A stretch of 6,253 bases of DNA from Alphaproteobacteria bacterium (GCA_005884745.1 VAZU01000109.1:1-6253); one strand, 5' to 3'. Shown: positions 1 to 6,168, counted from the stretch's first letter. Translations and numbers: made by a program. The notes: generated by a model not told the origin, from the sequence alone.

Positions 1-743
1 AGGCGCGGCAGGCGGGGATCCTCGCAGGTGGCGAGCTCGGCCGGCGCGAAGCGCTGCAGCGTTGCGGCGATCCCGAGCCCGGCCGCAACTGCGGCCGCGC
101 AGCCGAGAGGGCCTGGGACGCGGCAAGTCGCTTCCCATTCCGTGCCGCTCCGGTCGAGCACGGCAGTCGCGAGTCGCGTAACTTCCCCGGCGCCATCGCC
201 GAGAACGAGCGGCAGCGCAGCGGCTCGATCGAAAGCAAGCCCCGGGGCGCAGACCCAGGCCAGGGGTTCGGTCCAGCGATGGCGCGCTCCCGGGCTCGCG
301 GCGGTCTCGCCCAGCGCAATCGCCAGGTCCAATTCGCCCTGCCCGAGGTCGCGCAACACATCGTCGGAGCCGCGAATCTCGAACGATCCCGGCGCGCCCC
401 GGCGGCATGCGCCGAGCACCGGACCCAGCATCACGCTCTGTGCCTCGTCCGAAATGCCGATCCGCAGCCCCGATGGGGACCGCGGTCTTGCCATGCCGAC
501 GATGTGGTCGTTGACGGACAGCAGCCGCCGCGCGTGCTGGACTACGCCTTCGCCTTTTGGCGTGAGCGCCACGCCGGGAGCGCTTTTGTCGAGAAGCTCG
601 CCCCCGAGCAGGACCTGCAGGCGCTTGATCTGCGCGCTGACCGCCGGCTGCGTCATACCGAGAGCGTGAGCGGCCTTGGTGAAGCTGCGAAGCTCGACCA
701 GTGTGACCAGCGTTCGCAACAGCTCGGTCGGGATATTGGTCAT
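1..743 (-). CDS. LysR-family transcriptional regulator, partial (C-terminus beyond window)
   Basis: A frame open from ATG at 743 to the left edge gives 247 codons plus two bases; a usual LysR protein has about 300 residues, so roughly the last 50 are missing. The N-terminus is a classic LysR winged helix-turn-helix: a start of the type TELLRTLVTLVELRSFTKAA, then LGMTQPAVSAQIKRLQ at about residues 28-43, and LTPKGEGVV at 60-68. The effector-binding domain begins near residue 90 (GLRIGISDE), and the family-typical VAAGLGIAA lies close to the edge. It is a predicted cytoplasmic DNA-binding regulator; its ligand cannot be told. The ribosome site before ATG 743 is poor. An in-frame GTG at 788 has GAGAGGA about nine bases upstream and would add 15 residues, so the true start is uncertain. 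It follows the methyltransferase in the same direction after about 256 nt, so it may be separately transcribed. Regulation of the F420 genes is possible but unproven. Confidence 0.9.
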   Translation of the reverse strand, partial: MTNIPTELLRTLVTLVELRSFTKAAHALGMTQPAVSAQIKRLQVLLGGELLDKSAPGVALTPKGEGVVQHARRLLSVNDHIVGMARPRSPSGLRIGISDEAQSVMLGPVLGACRRGAPGSFEIRGSDDVLRDLGQGELDLAIALGETAASPGARHRWTEPLAWVCAPGLAFDRAAALPLVLGDGAGEVTRLATAVLDRSGTEWEATCRVPGPLGCAAAVAAGLGIAATLQRFAPAELATCEDPRLPR

Positions 744-834
744 GTCGGGTGCCGCGGTCGCGGTGCGGTCCGGCTCGCGCGGGACCACACCCGTCGTTCC
801 TCTCCCAACGCGGTCCGGTCATTTCCGATCCGTG

Positions 835-852
835 AAAAATTCCAAAATTTTT
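835..852. promoter_or_regulatory. AT-rich inverted repeat upstream of the LysR gene
   Basis: The arms AAAAATT (835-841) and AATTTTT (846-852) form a perfect 7-bp inverted repeat around the spacer CCAA. It sits about 90 bases upstream of the LysR ATG, or about 47 upstream of the alternative GTG at 788, in a patch far richer in A+T than its surroundings. LysR regulators often bind AT-rich dyads near their own promoters, so an operator or promoter element is plausible. No convincing -35/-10 pair was found, and the function is inferred from position only. Confidence 0.35.
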
Positions 853-923
853 GCCCGGGATGTGGAGGTTTGGCGCGAATCCCGCTTCTGCAGGCGCAAT
901 GAACCGGGATATCGCTCGGGCGG

Positions 924-950
924 CCGGCCTTTTCGTCCCTTCCAGGCCGG
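924..950 (-). other. weak hairpin in methyltransferase-LysR gap
   Basis: CCGGCCT (924-930) and AGGCCGG (944-950) are perfect 7-bp arms with a 13-nt loop, about 50 nt after the methyltransferase stop. A second, 6-bp stem (GCCGGG 970-975, CCCGGC 986-991) lies even closer to the stop. Neither is followed by a T-run on the minus strand, so they do not qualify as standard intrinsic terminators. They could slow polymerase or protect a 3' end, or be chance in GC-rich DNA. The rest of the 744-999 gap shows no gene. Confidence 0.2.
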
Positions 951-999
951 GCGGCAGGCAATTCCGCGCGCCGGGCAGGGTCTTTCCCGGCCGGATGCT

Positions 1000-2097
1000 T
1001 TACGTTTTTCTCGCCGCGGCGAGCGCTCGTGCTGCCGGCTTGTCGAATATCATCACCTTGGACACGAAGGCGTTCCGGTCGCGGGTATGGGTGAGACCGC
1101 GCGCGCGCGCGATCGCGCCGAAATCCTCCTCGAGATAGCTCGCGTAATACGGCTCGTGAAAACTCTGCGGGAAGAGTTCGAGCAGGCCCTCATAATCCGG
1201 CTCATCGCCGCGCTGGAGCGAATCCACCAGGATCAGGCGCCCCCCGGGTTTGAGCACCCGGGCGAATTCATCGAACACGGTGCGCCGCACCTTGGGCGGC
1301 AATTCGTGGAACAGGAAGATGCTCGTCACCGCATCCTGGCTATCGTCCGGCATTGGAATTTTTTCGCCGTTTCCGACGACAAGGTCGATGCGCGCCCAGC
1401 GCCGCAAATACCGCTTCGCTTCCCTGACGTAAGCCTCGGACATGTCGAGACCGACGGCGGGAAGCCGCGGCCAGACCTGTTTGACGATGTCCAGGAAACG
1501 ACCGGTGCCGCAACCGACGTCGAGCAGCCGCATCCGGCGTTGATCGCGTCCGGCGAAAATCTCGTGGAGCTGCGGCAGCGCCTGCCTGCGTGTGGCGTTG
1601 GCCGTGCCCTGGAACAGCACCTCGACCTGGGTGTCGTAGCGCCGGGCCGAGTCCTCGGTCAGCCAGCCGCCCGACTGGAAATGAAAGTTCTGCAGATAAT
1701 AGCGCGGCCGCTTCCCGCTGGTTTCGGCCGTCAGCACTTCGTCGCGGGCGCCGCTCTCGCGGCGCCGGTGGACGTCGGGCAGGTCCTCGAAGAATAGCCG
1801 CGAGCGGCGCAGCAGGGTCGCCAGCGAGCCGTCGTGATCCGCCGGCAAGGGATAGATGCCCGCCTCGACGTTGGCGAGGTCTTGCCTGAACAGGACCGCC
1901 ATATCGGCGAACAACCGTCTGCGGTCGGGCACGGCTCGATCGGTACGGGGGCGAGGCCGCGTGCTCTCGCCGCCGCGCCGCACCTGGTCCGAAAGCCTGC
2001 GCATGGCCAGGCCGTGTCCGACATACCAGGCGACGCGCGACAGCTGGCTTGCGCCATACGCGGCACGGGTGATGAGGCGGGACACCGGATCGCTCAT
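1000..2097 (-). CDS. class I SAM-dependent methyltransferase (UbiE/COQ5-like domain), unknown substrate
   Basis: A 365-residue protein from ATG 2097 to TAA. The Rossmann methyltransferase domain occupies about residues 185-345: motif I LLDVGCGTGRFL (191-202), the ribose-binding acidic residue in VGLDMS (D218), DAVTSIFLFHELP (255-267) and ARVLKPGGRLILVDS (279-293). This fold transfers a methyl group from S-adenosylmethionine to a small molecule or a lipid/quinone-like substrate. The first roughly 180 residues are an extra region with a distinctive YYLQNFHFQSGG stretch (133-144) and YDTQVEVLFQGTA (154-166). From memory, such stretches occur in a family of uncharacterised methyltransferases of proteobacteria, cyanobacteria and plants. 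There is no signal peptide; residues 10-35 are mildly hydrophobic but arginine-rich, so a membrane segment is not convincing. The ribosome site is weak (GAAG about seven bases upstream). It lies 67 nt after the PPOX gene and could be co-transcribed with it. The fold is sure; the substrate is unknown. Confidence 0.9.
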   Translation of the reverse strand: MSDPVSRLITRAAYGASQLSRVAWYVGHGLAMRRLSDQVRRGGESTRPRPRTDRAVPDRRRLFADMAVLFRQDLANVEAGIYPLPADHDGSLATLLRRSRLFFEDLPDVHRRRESGARDEVLTAETSGKRPRYYLQNFHFQSGGWLTEDSARRYDTQVEVLFQGTANATRRQALPQLHEIFAGRDQRRMRLLDVGCGTGRFLDIVKQVWPRLPAVGLDMSEAYVREAKRYLRRWARIDLVVGNGEKIPMPDDSQDAVTSIFLFHELPPKVRRTVFDEFARVLKPGGRLILVDSLQRGDEPDYEGLLELFPQSFHEPYYASYLEEDFGAIARARGLTHTRDRNAFVSKVMIFDKPAARALAAARKT

Positions 2098-2164
2098 GTC
2101 GGCTTCGATTTGAGCACAAGCACGCCGCGGGATGGCAATCAGCCGGTGCGGCAGTGTTCCCGGC

Positions 2165-2563
2165 TCAGCTCATGCCCGACGCCGAGGTCGGCTCGATCTC
2201 GTAGGTCACTCGAACGTCGCCGGGGCGGGACCAGGGATATTTGTCCTTGCCAAGGTATTTTTTTGCGAGGGTATCGATGTGGGCGTCCGCGTTCTGCTCG
2301 GCGACGCGCTTGACGCGTCCGCGAACCTGGACGTAGCGATACGGATTATCGGGATCCATGATCGCCAGTGCCACCGGCGCGCCTTCCTTCATGTTGCGCG
2401 CCTTCACCCTGCCCTTCGCCGTATTCACGCGAATGCGCCCGTCCTTGTAATCGAACCAGACCGGCGTCACCTGCGGCGATCCGTCCGGCATCAGGGTCGC
2501 CAGATTTGCGAACGCCTTCTTCTGCTGCAGCAGATCGAGATATTTGTCGGGAATCGCCGCCAT
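2165..2563 (-). CDS. PPOX-class probable F420-dependent oxidoreductase (Rv1155-like split beta-barrel)
   Basis: A 132-residue protein, the normal size for the small pyridoxamine-5'-phosphate-oxidase-fold flavin/deazaflavin reductases. Visible family marks are FANLATLMPDGSPQVTPVWF (residues 18-37), the RVNTAKGRVKARNM segment (45-58) whose basic residues usually hold the cofactor phosphate, the strand YVQVRGRV (77-84) and the C-terminal KYPWSRPGDVRVTYEIEP. In the Rv1155-like group, members bind F420 and reduce substrates such as biliverdin, quinones or nitroaromatics with F420H2; the natural substrate here cannot be read from the sequence. The neighbouring F420 genes strengthen the F420 rather than FMN assignment. 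It starts at ATG 2563 behind GGAGAGG with seven bases spacing, a strong site, consistent with independent expression after the 127-nt gap from cofC. Predicted cytoplasmic, with no signal peptide. Confidence 0.88.
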   Translation of the reverse strand: MAAIPDKYLDLLQQKKAFANLATLMPDGSPQVTPVWFDYKDGRIRVNTAKGRVKARNMKEGAPVALAIMDPDNPYRYVQVRGRVKRVAEQNADAHIDTLAKKYLGKDKYPWSRPGDVRVTYEIEPTSASGMS

Positions 2564-2570
2564 GGTGTTG

Positions 2571-2577
2571 CCTCTCC
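2571..2577 (-). promoter_or_regulatory. ribosome binding site of the PPOX gene
   Basis: The minus strand reads GGAGAGG, seven bases before ATG 2563. It fixes the start of the oxidoreductase and is much stronger than the site before cofE. Confidence 0.7.
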
Positions 2578-2626
2578 GGTTCGCCTGCTCCGTTGCGGTC
2601 CGCGTTCACCGCGTCGAGCACAACGG

Positions 2627-2660
2627 ATCATAAGCTAGCTTCGGCCCGCCCGCTTTACAA
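2627..2660 (-). promoter_or_regulatory. possible promoter for PPOX-methyltransferase genes
   Basis: On the minus strand TTGTAA (2660-2655) is followed after 17 bases by TAGCTT (2637-2632), overlapping a better -10-like TATGAT (2632-2627) whose spacing to TTGTAA is too long (22). The A+T-richer patch sits 64-97 bases before the PPOX ATG, where a promoter would be expected if this gene is transcribed apart from cofC. The match to sigma-70 consensus is modest, so this is only a candidate. Confidence 0.25.
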
Positions 2661-2664
2661 CGGG
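2649..2664 (-). other. small hairpin with GUAA tetraloop after cofC
   Basis: Read as minus-strand RNA, CCCGUU-GUAA-AGCGGG folds into a six-pair stem (one G-U pair) closed by a GNRA-type tetraloop, about 28 nt after the cofC stop. No U-tract follows, so it is not a regular terminator. It overlaps the promoter candidate, and the two readings compete. Confidence 0.25.
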
Positions 2665-2691
2665 ACCCAATTCTCGACCTCAGCACCGCCA

Positions 2692-3348
2692 TCACGGCCC
2701 GTCGATGCCGGCATCCCGCAGCAGGGCGCGGGTGCGGGTGCGCGAAGGAATTTTCAGGAATGCGGCGAGATCCCGCGGATTGTCGATGTCGAGCCCAATC
2801 CCGGCAAGGCGGACGATCTTCGGCTCGACGCCGGCGCGCCTTGCCGCGGCCAGATGCGGCACGAAACTGTCGTCGCCGAATTGCAGCGGGACCAGCTCCG
2901 GCGGCGCGCACAGCACCGCATTCGAGCCGCGCCCGTCATGGGCCGGCGTGATGACGAAGTCCGGCGTGCGGTCGTGGGCAGCGATCAGCTCGCGTATTTC
3001 GTCGGGCGTGACGAGGGGAACGTCGCCGGGAATCGTCAACATCGCGGTGCGGCCCTCGCGCGCGAGCTCGCGCGCGGCCGCGCGCACGGCGCCGGTCTGC
3101 CCGTCGAGCGCGCCGGCAGTAATCAGCCGCGCGCCATAGCGCCGGGCAAGCTCGCTCGCCGCGGCATCGAGGGTGACCACCGCCATTCCGGTCAATCCGG
3201 GCGCGGCCGCCAGCGCGGACAACACATCTTCCGCCATGGCCAGGGCGAGGCGAGGTTTCAGCTCCGCCGGGACCGCGTCCTTAAGCCGCTGCTTGGCCTG
3301 CGCGGTGTCCTTGATCGGGACCACGGCCCAGATGTCGCGGGCGTTCAC
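2692..3348 (-). CDS. cofC: CofC, phospholactate (or PEP/3-phosphoglycerate) guanylyltransferase
   Basis: This 218-residue nucleotidyltransferase activates a three-carbon phospho-acid with GTP to give the GDP-linked precursor consumed by CofD in F420 assembly. Family features are the N-terminal VVPIKDTAQAKQRL (residues 9-22, the P-K-x5-K-x-R-L GTP loop with K13, K19 and R21), IPGDVPL (106-112, metal/nucleotide-binding aspartate), HDGRGSNAVL (137-146), FGDDSFVPHL (157-166) and GLDIDNPRDL (185-194). The length is typical for stand-alone CofC/FbiD. The start is GTG 3348, whose bases overlap the cofD stop as GTGA. The frame stays open further upstream to 3840, but that part is antisense-like low-complexity sequence overlapping cofD, and homology begins at the GTG. 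There is no good Shine-Dalgarno site, which fits translational coupling to cofD. Whether the substrate is 2-phospho-L-lactate, phosphoenolpyruvate or 3-phosphoglycerate varies between lineages and is not decided here. Confidence 0.93.
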   Translation of the reverse strand: MNARDIWAVVPIKDTAQAKQRLKDAVPAELKPRLALAMAEDVLSALAAAPGLTGMAVVTLDAAASELARRYGARLITAGALDGQTGAVRAAARELAREGRTAMLTIPGDVPLVTPDEIRELIAAHDRTPDFVITPAHDGRGSNAVLCAPPELVPLQFGDDSFVPHLAAARRAGVEPKIVRLAGIGLDIDNPRDLAAFLKIPSRTRTRALLRDAGIDGP

Positions 3349-4346
3349 GCCGGCGCACCCGCCGCTTCGGCACGAGAGCGGCGCAGCGAATCCGCGAATG
3401 CCAGCACGTCGCGCGCCAACGCTTCGCGGTCGGCCAGCGACGTCATCAGGGTCGCGGCGGTCGCCACGGCAACACCCGGACAGGCGACGGTGCCCGCGTC
3501 GCCGTGATCGACGAGGTAGCCGTCGATCACATCGCCGTAATGCGTGGCGACTGCGGCCGCCGTCACCGGCAGCCCGAGCTCCGTCATCATCTTGGCGCAA
3601 GGTCCCTTCACGGCACGGCCGGCGATGATCGGCGACACCGCCACGACCGGAGCCGGACACGCGGTCAGCGCCGCGCGCACGCCGGGCAGCGCCAGGATCG
3701 GATCGATGCTCAGGAACGGATTGGACGGACAGATCACCGCCGACCGCAAGCGCGGGTCGGCCAGCGCAGCGAGAAACTCCGCGTGAGGACGAGCCGCGGC
3801 CGCGCCCTCGTATGCCAGCTCCGCAACGGCGGGTTCGCAACGCCGACGCACGAAATAATCCTGGAACGCGAGCCAGCCCGCCGCGGTGCGCACGCGCGTG
3901 CGAACCTTGTCGTCGCTCATTGGCAGGATCTTGGTCTGCACGCCGAGCCGGCGGCAGAAATCGTCGGTGATCCGCGACAAGGTCTCGCCGGCTTCGAGCC
4001 GCCGGGTACGTTCGACGTGGGTCGCAAGATCACCGTCGCCGAGCTGGAACCAGGTTTCCCCGCCGAGCGCGCGAAGCGCCGCCATGAAGGTCCAGGTCTC
4101 CGACCGCAATCCCCACCCGGTCTCGGGATTGTCGATGCCGGCGAGGGTGTACATCAGCGTGTCGAGGTCGGGCGAGATCGACAGCCCGAGGTGCTCGAAA
4201 TCATCTCCGGTATTGGCCACGACCACGAGCTCTCCGGGCGGCAGGATGCGGCTCAATCCGAGCGCCAGCTTCGCGCCGCCGATGCCGCCCGACAGCGCGA
4301 GCACGGGTCCGTCCCGAGAATGCAACGCCGGTGCGGAGGCATTCAT
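3345..4346 (-). CDS. cofD: CofD, Fo 2-phospho-L-lactate transferase
   Basis: CofD transfers the phospho-acid moiety from its GDP conjugate to the deazaflavin Fo, giving F420-0 (or dehydro-F420-0). The 333-residue product matches the family length and motifs throughout: ALSGGIGGAKLALGL (residues 17-31), VVVANTGDDFEHLGLSISPD (41-60) with the metal-site aspartates D48 and D49 and with D60, GLRSETW, LGDGDLATHVERTRRL, SNPFLSIDPIL and the phosphate-binding VSPIIAGRAVKGP toward the C-terminus. It starts at ATG 4346, overlapping the cofE stop as ATGA. A GAGGA site (4360-4356) lies nine bases upstream inside the last cofE codons. The frame is open further upstream to 5807, but that is the wrong frame of cofE and fgd. 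Cytoplasmic enzyme; the homologue in actinobacteria is FbiA. Confidence 0.96.
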   Translation of the reverse strand: MNASAPALHSRDGPVLALSGGIGGAKLALGLSRILPPGELVVVANTGDDFEHLGLSISPDLDTLMYTLAGIDNPETGWGLRSETWTFMAALRALGGETWFQLGDGDLATHVERTRRLEAGETLSRITDDFCRRLGVQTKILPMSDDKVRTRVRTAAGWLAFQDYFVRRRCEPAVAELAYEGAAAARPHAEFLAALADPRLRSAVICPSNPFLSIDPILALPGVRAALTACPAPVVAVSPIIAGRAVKGPCAKMMTELGLPVTAAAVATHYGDVIDGYLVDHGDAGTVACPGVAVATAATLMTSLADREALARDVLAFADSLRRSRAEAAGAPA

Positions 4347-5110
4347 CGGAACAAGTCCTCGGCCGCGGGCCGGACCAGAGACTGTGCCGGGGTCGGCGCC
4401 TCGGTCCACGCAAGTCCGCGGACGAGGACGACCGGCAGCTTCTCGGCGGCCTGACCCATGATGAGGGAGGCCGCGGCGGCGATCTCGTCGGCGAACCCCA
4501 CGACGCTCACCTGCAGCTTGCGGCCGAACAGGTCGGCCTGGCCGCGCAAGTCGCGCGAGGCGGGAACGCCCGCCACTCCCAGGGCGATGCCGACCGTGCC
4601 GCGGCGCCAGGCCCGGCCGAAGCTGTCGTTGATGATGACCGCGAGCTCGCAGCCGTAATGTGCCGAGAAGCGCTGACGCAGCGCCTCGGCGGATCGATCC
4701 GGATCGCGCGGCAGCAGCAGAACGCGGCCGCCGTCCGGCGCCACGTTCGACTGATCGATCCCGGCATTCGCCATCACGTATCCGAGCCGGTGCTCGGTAA
4801 TCAGCAGTCCCGCGCGCCGGCGCACGACGCGCGTCGACTCCGACAGGATGATTTCGACGAGCCGCGGGTCTTTTTCGGTCTCGGCCGCGATCGCCAGCGC
4901 ACGATCCGACGGCTGGACTTTGGCGAGATCGACGAAGCGATCTTCGGCCTTGGAAACGATCTTGTGGGCGATGACCACAATTTCGCCGGCGGAGGGTCGC
5001 AGCCCGTTTCGCTCGAGCGCGTCCGCGATCATTGCCGCGAGATCGTCGCCCGGTCCCACCAGCGGCACATCGGGCACGCCGATCAGCTCGATGCGGGTTG
5101 GAGATGTCAT
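4343..5110 (-). CDS. cofE: CofE, F420-0:gamma-L-glutamate ligase (single-domain)
   Basis: CofE adds L-glutamate residues to F420-0 using GTP and divalent metal, building the gamma-linked tail of F420-n. The 255-residue protein is the stand-alone form. Family features are EIVVIAHKIVSKAEDR (residues 43-58), VMANAGIDQSNV (112-123), LLLPRDPDRSA (131-141), VIINDSFGRAWRRGTVGIAL (158-177), DLRGQADLFGRKLQVSVVG and the DEIAAAASLIMGQAAEKLP tail. It lacks the roughly 200-residue nitroreductase-like FMN domain that actinobacterial FbiB carries to reduce dehydro-F420. It starts at ATG 5110, 48 nt after the fgd stop. The ribosome site is weak, and no better in-frame ATG, GTG or TTG exists before the in-frame fgd stop codon. 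Its stop overlaps cofD, so cofE-cofD-cofC form one coupled block. Confidence 0.96.
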   Translation of the reverse strand: MTSPTRIELIGVPDVPLVGPGDDLAAMIADALERNGLRPSAGEIVVIAHKIVSKAEDRFVDLAKVQPSDRALAIAAETEKDPRLVEIILSESTRVVRRRAGLLITEHRLGYVMANAGIDQSNVAPDGGRVLLLPRDPDRSAEALRQRFSAHYGCELAVIINDSFGRAWRRGTVGIALGVAGVPASRDLRGQADLFGRKLQVSVVGFADEIAAAASLIMGQAAEKLPVVLVRGLAWTEAPTPAQSLVRPAAEDLFR

Positions 5111-5158
5111 ACGAGCCGATCGATCCGCCCGCGCCGGCTGTCTCGCGCCCGCATTTCG

Positions 5159-6160
5159 CTACCCGAAGCGCGCGCGCAGCCGCGGCAGGACTTCCTTGGC
5201 ATAGAGCCGCAGGAAGCGTTCCTGATCGGGCCCCGGCGCGTGGAACACCAGATGACGGAATCCGAGCTCCACATATTCTCGGAGCCGCTCGACGTGCTCC
5301 TCGGGATCGGTCGAGACGATCCATCGCTTCGCGGTCTCGCTCGCCGGAAGTTTTCCGGCAAGCCGTTCCATCTCCAGCGGGTCCTCGACCGAGGTCTTCT
5401 GTTCGGGCGCGAGCGCCAGCGCCGCCCAGTGGCGGGTGTCCTCGGTCGCGCGCGCGGCGTCGGCGTCGAACGACACCTTCATTTCGATCATGCGGTCGAT
5501 GCCATCGCTGCGGCCCGCGGCCTGCAATCCGGCAGTGACGTTGGGCAACAGCGTGTCGCGATAGAGCTCCGGTGCCTTGCCGCTGGTGCAGATGAAGCCC
5601 TCGGCGGTCCGCCCGGCATATTTCGCCACCACGGCGCCGGCCGCCGCGACATAGATGGGCACCGGAGTTTCCGGGCGATCGTAGATCGTCGCGTGCCGGG
5701 TGCGATAATATTCGCCTTCGAACGAGACGCGCTGTTCCCGCCAAAGCCGCCGGATCAGAGTCAAGGCTTCGCGGAAGCGGGCAAAGCGCTCCTTGAACTC
5801 CGGCCATTGGATCCCGGTCGCCGGGACCTCGTTGAGCGACTCTCCCGTTCCCGCCCCGAGAATGATGCGGCCCGGGAACATGCAGCCGAGCGTCCCGAAC
5901 GCCTGTGCGACGACGCTAGGGTGATAGCGGAACGTCGGCGTGAGCACGCTCGTCCCCATCAATACCCGCGAGGTCTTGGCTCCGAGCACGCCGAGCCAGG
6001 CCAGCGAAAACGGCGAGTGCGCTCCGGTGTGCTTCCAGGATTGGAAATGATCGCTGACGAACACGGAATCGTAGCCGAGGCTTTCGGCGAGGATCGAGAA
6101 CTCCAGGAGCTTATTCGGCCCGAACTGCTCGGCGGACGCCTTGTAGCCCAATCGGATCAA
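5159..6160 (-). CDS. fgd: F420-dependent glucose-6-phosphate dehydrogenase (LLM-class TIM barrel)
   Basis: A 333-residue luciferase-like monooxygenase-family protein very close in length and sequence to mycobacterial FGD1 (336 residues), recalled from memory. It starts LGYKASAEQFGP and keeps VSDHFQSW (residues 35-42), LMGTSVLTPTFRYHPSVVAQ (67-86), LGAGTGESLNE (101-111), EFKERFARFRE (121-131), FICTSGKAPELY (189-200) and AKRWIVSTDP (277-286). The FGD1 active-site residues have counterparts here: D37, H38, W42 and E107, and the phosphate-holding K195, K255 and R279 (K198, K259 and R283 in FGD1). The predicted reaction is glucose-6-phosphate plus F420 to 6-phosphogluconolactone plus F420H2 in the cytoplasm. 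The start is TTG 6160 with GAGGAG eight bases upstream; the frame has a stop at 6173-6175, so no longer form exists. Other F420-dependent LLM oxidoreductases are the alternative, but the phosphate site favours a true FGD. Confidence 0.9.
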   Translation of the reverse strand: MIRLGYKASAEQFGPNKLLEFSILAESLGYDSVFVSDHFQSWKHTGAHSPFSLAWLGVLGAKTSRVLMGTSVLTPTFRYHPSVVAQAFGTLGCMFPGRIILGAGTGESLNEVPATGIQWPEFKERFARFREALTLIRRLWREQRVSFEGEYYRTRHATIYDRPETPVPIYVAAAGAVVAKYAGRTAEGFICTSGKAPELYRDTLLPNVTAGLQAAGRSDGIDRMIEMKVSFDADAARATEDTRHWAALALAPEQKTSVEDPLEMERLAGKLPASETAKRWIVSTDPEEHVERLREYVELGFRHLVFHAPGPDQERFLRLYAKEVLPRLRARFG

Positions 6161-6168
6161 GACAAAGA

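Noticed and set aside
28..669. A 213-codon plus-strand open frame
   Set aside because: It is antisense to a clear LysR gene with intact helix-turn-helix; the translated product is serine/proline/arginine low complexity.
970..991. Terminator-like stem after the methyltransferase gene
   Set aside because: The stem has only six pairs and no T-run follows on the minus strand.
1099..1111. A run of alternating GC dinucleotides
   Set aside because: It encodes Ala-Arg alternation in the methyltransferase C-terminal region; it is short and explained by codon use, though mildly slippage-prone.
676..1797. A 373-codon plus-strand open frame
   Set aside because: It is antisense to the methyltransferase and the LysR leader, its composition is that of a shadow frame, and it matches no family I recognise.
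2368..3507. A 379-codon plus-strand open frame over cofC and the PPOX gene
   Set aside because: The antisense product shows no domain, while both minus-strand genes have full family motifs.
5108..5161. Possible read-through fusion of FGD and CofE, which share a reading frame
   Set aside because: A TAG stop separates them, both proteins are full length, cofE has its own ATG, and no read-through signal is visible.
3345..5807. A very long open frame on the minus strand ending at the cofD stop
   Set aside because: Only the part from ATG 4346 has CofD motifs. Upstream, the frame is an arginine/glycine/alanine-rich shadow of cofE and fgd, which is common in GC-rich DNA.
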